Assembly (NCBI GenBank): GCA_973895155.1
Contig: OZ316897.1
Span: forward strand, 2,852,001 to 2,916,000
DNA from: Marsupella aquatica
Taxonomy: Eukaryota > Marchantiophyta
Length of the DNA: 64,000 nucleotides
Direction: 5' to 3'
Positions 58,911 through 64,000 of this stretch are shown here, piece by piece. How positions within the stretch are numbered: position 1 is the stretch's first letter; every line of letters begins with the position of its first letter. Under the pieces are notes generated by a model. The model was given only the letters and a program-made list of their open reading frames with translations. It did not search any database and was not told the DNA's origin. The position numbers and the translations under genes are program-made.

Positions 58911-60911
58911 GTGCTGTGTTTGGTTTAAGAGGAGTAGATTACACTTTAGAACTAGTTAACTATCATCTTTCAAGGGAACCTTTCTATAGCCCTGGGTTAC
59001 AAGGCCTTACACAAATAAAGACATTTGCACATCAATGTAACTGAATAATGTCCCCCCATCACTTTGGACCAGGGGTTTAAATACTTACAATCTGTCCTAA
59101 GAATGGGGCAATGGCCGCCATGATCCTAACGAGCTACTCTCTTCTTCCCAACCTAGTCCTATTCATCAATCCTTCCACCTCCTTGTAAAACAGGCGGCAA
59201 CCCTAATTCTCTTTCGTGCATGGCCTCCCACTCGGTTATCTCTGCGTCCCTTGCTGCCACTGCTTCAATGCGACGGCGAGCCAGCGCTGGCGAGACCTTT
59301 CATTTTGCTGTCTTAGACGTCATTCTTCCCTTTCCCCCAGCGTCTCGCCCGCTATCACCCACCAGTTGTGGTATTCTTCCTAAATGGTAGGACTTAATTG
59401 AAGTAGTGGATCAATCCAGACGAGCAGGCGAGGTTGACGTAGATCTTAATGGGGAAATTAATGAAGTGTAAAGGTATGATTATGTGGAAGCTGTTTAGCT
59501 GGGCAGGACCAGCAGCCGCTCGAATGTACAACCTATTAATTGATGGCGAGTTCTTGAAAGGGGAGGACCCCATAATTAGATGCAGAGGACCACCAGCGCC
59601 AACTCAAACGTATCTTATGGTGTACACCCAACCCTGACACCGTGGATGAGGGGATTGAGCTTGAGGACGAAGAAAAAAACTTTTCTAGCATGAGGGCAGG
59701 AAAACGCCCCCGTTCACCATCTATATCCTCTCCCTTTCAGGAACCCATGCATGGCAGGTTTCAGGTGTGAACACTGACTTCTCAAATATCACTTTTGACA
59801 ACTCACTATATCTACTATCTTCTTTTATCTTTAGACTTAAGTCTATCTCAACCTGTTCTAGACACCAGATGTATTATCATTCTTATCTCTTAAATCACAT
59901 CATGACATGTTAACCACTATATAATAAGGGACCCCACCAAATCACTCCCCTTGCCTATTTACAAAATTGAAACAGTAGTGAACAAGACATCTAGCAGATA
60001 ATTATATTAATTTTCAGAGTAGTTTGAAATTCTTGGACCAGCCAAAAATATATGGGTGCCCAAAGTGATGTCATTGCTTCTACACTAGGGTACAAGTTTG
60101 TTATTAATACTACGCGCATATACTTAAAATTATACTTAACCTCTTTAACAAGGGATCATGCCTATTCCATCCTACTGTCTCTTTACAAACTTGAAAGGGC
60201 TGTCTGTTTACAAACTTGAAGGGCCACTATGCAGTCTGATGTTTTCCACTGAGGCATTTTGACTTTTTTTTAGATTGCCGGCAAAAGGATACTCAAGGGG
60301 ATATACTTGCTTTTAAAGTAACTAAGATATAAGTACAGATGCTTGTTCAACTATATATATAGCTTGATGCTTAGTGTGTTGGAGATCCCTGATTGTCAAG
60401 GTGAGTCATAGAATTGCACATGAGGCAACTGAAGGAAGTTGTTGAGAATCTGTGTTATTGCGGCCATGCATGTTGTCATTGCAACCATGTTGTCGGTAAT
60501 GTAAGTTTAGTGTCTGAAAAATATGCATTGAATCTGAATATAAGTCAACCATCATCAGAATCATCACAACTAATTGGGGAATGAATACATAACCGATGAG
60601 ATGTTCCCGAGGAGATGCTTAAGTAAAGATATGAGTACAATTTTGTACCCTGTTCAATGCGAATGATGGGATCCAAACATTCATTACTCTTAAAGGCCTG
60701 CTTAAAGGGTTTAGTTATACTTAATTACTTATATAGCCCAATGCCCATGTGTTGCACAATGGTCATTGTGCCCATGTACGTAGTCACTAGTGTGACAATG
60801 CTTGTCAATTATGCACAAATGTCAATGGCAAAAATATAGATTGGAGGCAAGGAAATATATGGTGTCATTCCAGCTGTTATCTATGCAACCGAAGTATCAT
60901 TGCTTTGGTAG
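58911..60911. other. Intergenic DNA, no gene
   Basis: A GC-richer patch at 59150-59700 contains only short ORFs without motifs; the rest is AT-rich. Confidence 0.45.
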
Positions 60912-61168
60912 CTTGGGGGGGGTGGGGGGAATCACTTTATGGAGGACCATACATCACATACAATGTTTTAGGGCTTGACCCCCTAACTTTAAAGAAAATA
61001 TTTTTTACAATTAAATAGCCTGTGTGTTTTTTAAAGCCAACCCAGTCAATAAAACATGCCCTATGTGTTCTTCCACAAAACTTTGGAAGTCTTTCGCCAC
61101 ACACATTTAAATGGGCCTATACTTTGTTGCATGGGATGTGCCACTTCCATGGAAGTGACCCCCCCCAG
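60912..61168. mobile_element. MITE-like repeat family A, copy 2
   Basis: About 255 bp, same orientation as 3566-3893; begins with a G-run and AATCACTTTATGG and ends GGAAGTGACC. It shares CAATAAAACATGCCCTATGT and ACTTTGGAAGTCTT with copy 1 but lacks about 65 bp of its AT-rich middle. Confidence 0.6.
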
Positions 61169-64000
61169 TTTGGTAGGGTGATTGTTGTTGCGATCAGAGC
61201 GATTGTTTTTAGTTAATGTTGTTGCTGAAAAGTGAGCGATGCACGGTGAATTGGGAGGGCAAGAGCAGGGGCGTGGAGGACAGGGGATCGATGCAAGGCA
61301 GGGAACAACATTTGGATAGGCATGAACATGGGGTCCAGGCTCCTAGCCAGGCTCATGAATCTCACTTCTGCAAAACCAGCATATATCATGTGCTAGAAGC
61401 CTATGGTTGTTTATTTGATTTGGAGGGAAAACTTAAGAAAATTGTTTAAGAAAATCAGGGTCTTTTAAGTAGTTTGTGGACCCTAACTTGCTTTAAAGCT
61501 TATGAGAAAACTTATAAATGCACGTCTAGCTCAAGCACCACCCTTGTCTAAGCTAAGCAAACCTCTTTTCCTACCTTATTAAGCAGGCCTTGATGTCATT
61601 GTTAGCAATTGAATGTAGTCTCTTGCACCCTCTGACCTTCCAGCTATTTTTCCCCAATCCCATCTCACATTTTTCTCTTTTCTTGAATCAATTCCCTTCA
61701 ATTCTTCTATGCATTGATTATAGTGTAGGGTCATTGGCAAGTTTTGGGAAATCCACTTTTTGTCAAATTTAAGGGGGTCCCAAAGCTAGGAAACATATGT
61801 ACAATGTAAAAAACTCCCAAATAGACTTGAGACAAATAAATCATCATGGCTATAAAATACTTTGGTGCATTTTCAAATGCTAATGTACATTGGTAGCACA
61901 GAAACAACATCATTAAATCCCCAAAAGAACACCAGGAAGAACAAATGACCAACTTACAGTCATTTAAAGTGCACACCGTCATGGTTAATCGATAATAATT
62001 ATTTTCATTTGTTAATCTGAGAAATAGAATAACATGTATCTTTTCTTGTGACCATTGTCAACCATACTTTTTGTTAGCAAATGATCAGTGACAAGCATCA
62101 CTCAATCGACAGATGAAACGGCTAAAGTTAGTCATCATTGTTTGATCCTCCTCCCACCCCCCTCTATTTGTTATTTGACATGTTAATTCCCCTTTTCCTA
62201 ACTAAGTTCTTATTACCACTAGGTTAACTGTTTTTGCTGGCGTTGTAACAAACATAAATTGTGTTTGAATGTTTGTTGCATTCTTGTGGCGGAAATCACT
62301 TAGTGGCACAACCACAAGAAAGGGATTTTGCAACAGCTACTGTAGACTTGTCATGGGCTAGGTAAATACAATTTCGAGAGTTTAAAGGAAAGATAGGGTT
62401 TAAAACCCAAATTTTGGAAAATTCCAAATTAAGAGGGGTAAACCAATTCAGAATATTTTTTCTTAAGTTGGGGCTGTACCCAACATAAAGGCATGGCAGG
62501 TATTGTGGGGGCTCCATATATGAGACCCCATGCCAAGGTCTAGCCGGAGCTGTGCAATGCTATATAGAGGGAGAACATTTTCACTTTCTTTTGCTTCTTA
62601 CTTTCCCCCCATCATCAATTTGTTTCCTACCACTCTCCCTTGCTCTCCCTCCCTCACCCTCCCTCTTTTTCTTTCCTCAAACACGATTAGAAAAGAGAAG
62701 AGAAAAAGTTGGGAAGAAAAGACAAAATCAATCCTCAACACACGAAAAATCTCTTCTTAAGAACAAAAGCCAACAATCATTTATCTCATGTCAATCTACT
62801 TCCCCTAGCTCCATGCCAAAAATCCCAGATCAATCCGTTTCACTCTAATCCCTGATGCCAAAAAGTACTCTATGCATTGGTTACAGTGTAGCCAGCACAG
62901 TTATGTACCTTGTACCCTAGCACATGCATTGTACCTTCCATTCTACTAAAAACAATCTTAGGTACCCACTCTTCAATCAATCCAAGAATGTCAAATAACC
63001 CTGGACAACATTTGACGATAGAGAAGTGTCCCTTCCTTTTTTGATTTTATTAGCAGACCATGAGAAATGATTTGGCCGAATCCCTTATTATAAATGGTCC
63101 GTTGATACCAATATAGACTAACTTCTCGCTATATGCCAGTACATAGTTGACTTTGTAGTGAATACATGGAAAGTACGTTGGCATGAAATGATTTTGGTAG
63201 GTTTTTGGCTTTTTGCTATGGAGGAGGGGAATTTTCGTTTTTGGGGTGATCGATGTCCTCCCATTTCTTTCTCCTTTTCTTAATTGTGTGCCCGATTGAG
63301 TGTGGGAAGAAAAGGGGGAGGGAGAGGGACTGGCAAGCCAGAGAGGGTGAGGGAGGGAAAGCAGGAGAAGAGAAAGGACCCATGATACCCCAGCTGCCGT
63401 TCCCTTTATTGTATATTATAAATCTCAGTTTAAGCTAAGGGGGTAAGTATCAAAATTAAATTAAATCCAAGAAATACAAGAGATGCACCCGTACTATAGC
63501 ATGTTCTCCCAGAACATGCCTCATGTTTTGTCTTATTGTGATATATAATTAGTCTAACAAATTATGACAAACAAAGAGAGGTTAGAGAGTTATTGTAGAA
63601 TACTTGCCAAGAATATAATCTTTCTTAATTAAGAGTGAGTGAAATAATACTCAAAACATATATACACATGCAAAGAAAAGCATACAATGATCACCAAAGT
63701 ACAAAGGTAATGAAGAGTTGTGCACGTGAGTTCTCACGTGCTTCGAGGTAATAATCGTCAACTCAATTAAAACCATAAATTTTGCAAAAGAAACGAGGAG
63801 GGGAAGTAAATAGACCAGATGTGCACATTAATTATCCAAAAATATTTCTTTCATTCTCATGAGAAAGGATAGAAATTACTAAGGAGTTATTGAAAAGGAA
63901 AGATGAAAGATGAGGGGAGCCAAAATAAATTCAAAATACTCTAAGGTAACTAAAATTAAAAGGGGTCCAAAAATTAAGTCAAATATTATTCATACGAATG
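61169..64000. other. Intergenic DNA, no gene
   Basis: AT-rich with pyrimidine-rich (62570-62680) and purine-rich (63300-63380) tracts; short ORFs follow these tracts and have low-complexity translations. Nothing else supported. Confidence 0.5.

Noticed and set aside
59150-59700. Continuation of the LINE 3' of 58910
   Set aside because: No FADD box or other reverse-transcriptase motif could be read in any plus-strand frame.

Overview
The window reads as nuclear DNA of a land plant, most likely a seed-free one such as a bryophyte; this is an inference. The supports are a bHLH of the SPEECHLESS/MUTE/FAMA group, a plant-type ATAD5/ELG1 clamp-unloader gene with many short GT-AG introns, a plant-style 2-oxoglutarate dioxygenase, and copia, LINE, hAT-like MITE and PIF/Harbinger elements. 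No bacterial-type operons, rRNA, tRNA or CRISPR were seen. Exon models below are hand-built from reading frame, splice-site and phase agreement.

Layout. 1-1170: 3' end of an SMF-type bHLH gene (+). 1171-7550: gene-poor, with two MITE copies and a decayed ORF cluster. 7552-15796: a 15-exon ATAD5/ELG1-like gene (-). 15797-18147: its upstream region and one doubtful small ORF. 18148-35884: a unit bounded by near-identical 17-bp terminal inverted repeats with matching subterminal motifs. Its left third is a PIF/Harbinger module: an RPA-like OB protein, an intact DDE transposase and a broken Myb/SANT-like partner. The remaining 12 kb carries an F-box-like gene, a large protein ending in a beta-class DNA amino-methyltransferase (with an in-frame TGA), a Cys-rich ORF with a 24-bp minisatellite, and a DUF7869-like RNase-H-type protein. 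About 25 copies of a palindrome related to CGATAAATTTATCG are scattered over 23.9-35.1 kb, nearly all in introns and intergenic DNA, and many are flanked at a fixed 7-nt distance by CATTCC-like half sites. I saw this motif nowhere else in the window. This is the most unusual part of the sequence.

37583-40191: internally deleted Ty1/copia element (-) with a 5-bp target duplication. 40.2-46.4 kb: AT-rich repeats, a (CT)n tract and a degenerate array of about 75 bp. 46397-50297: non-coding LTR retrotransposon with a perfect 5-bp target duplication. 50.4-51.9 kb: two local tandem duplications. 52569-54148: a two-exon 2OG-Fe(II) dioxygenase (-). 54.65-55.31 kb: fold-back element. 57.1-58.9 kb: decayed LINE interrupted by an hAT-like MITE whose sister copy lies at 4.3 kb. 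59-64 kb: no supported gene; a second copy of the 3.57-kb MITE family lies at 60.9 kb.

How the parts may work together. The three host genes (stomatal/seta-type bHLH, PCNA unloader, dioxygenase) are independent. In the 17.7-kb unit the DDE nuclease and the Myb-like protein form the usual Harbinger pair. The methyltransferase, the DUF7869-like protein and the palindromes look like a second functional set, either cargo of a giant Harbinger element or a nested element with its own binding sites. The sequence alone does not decide between these.
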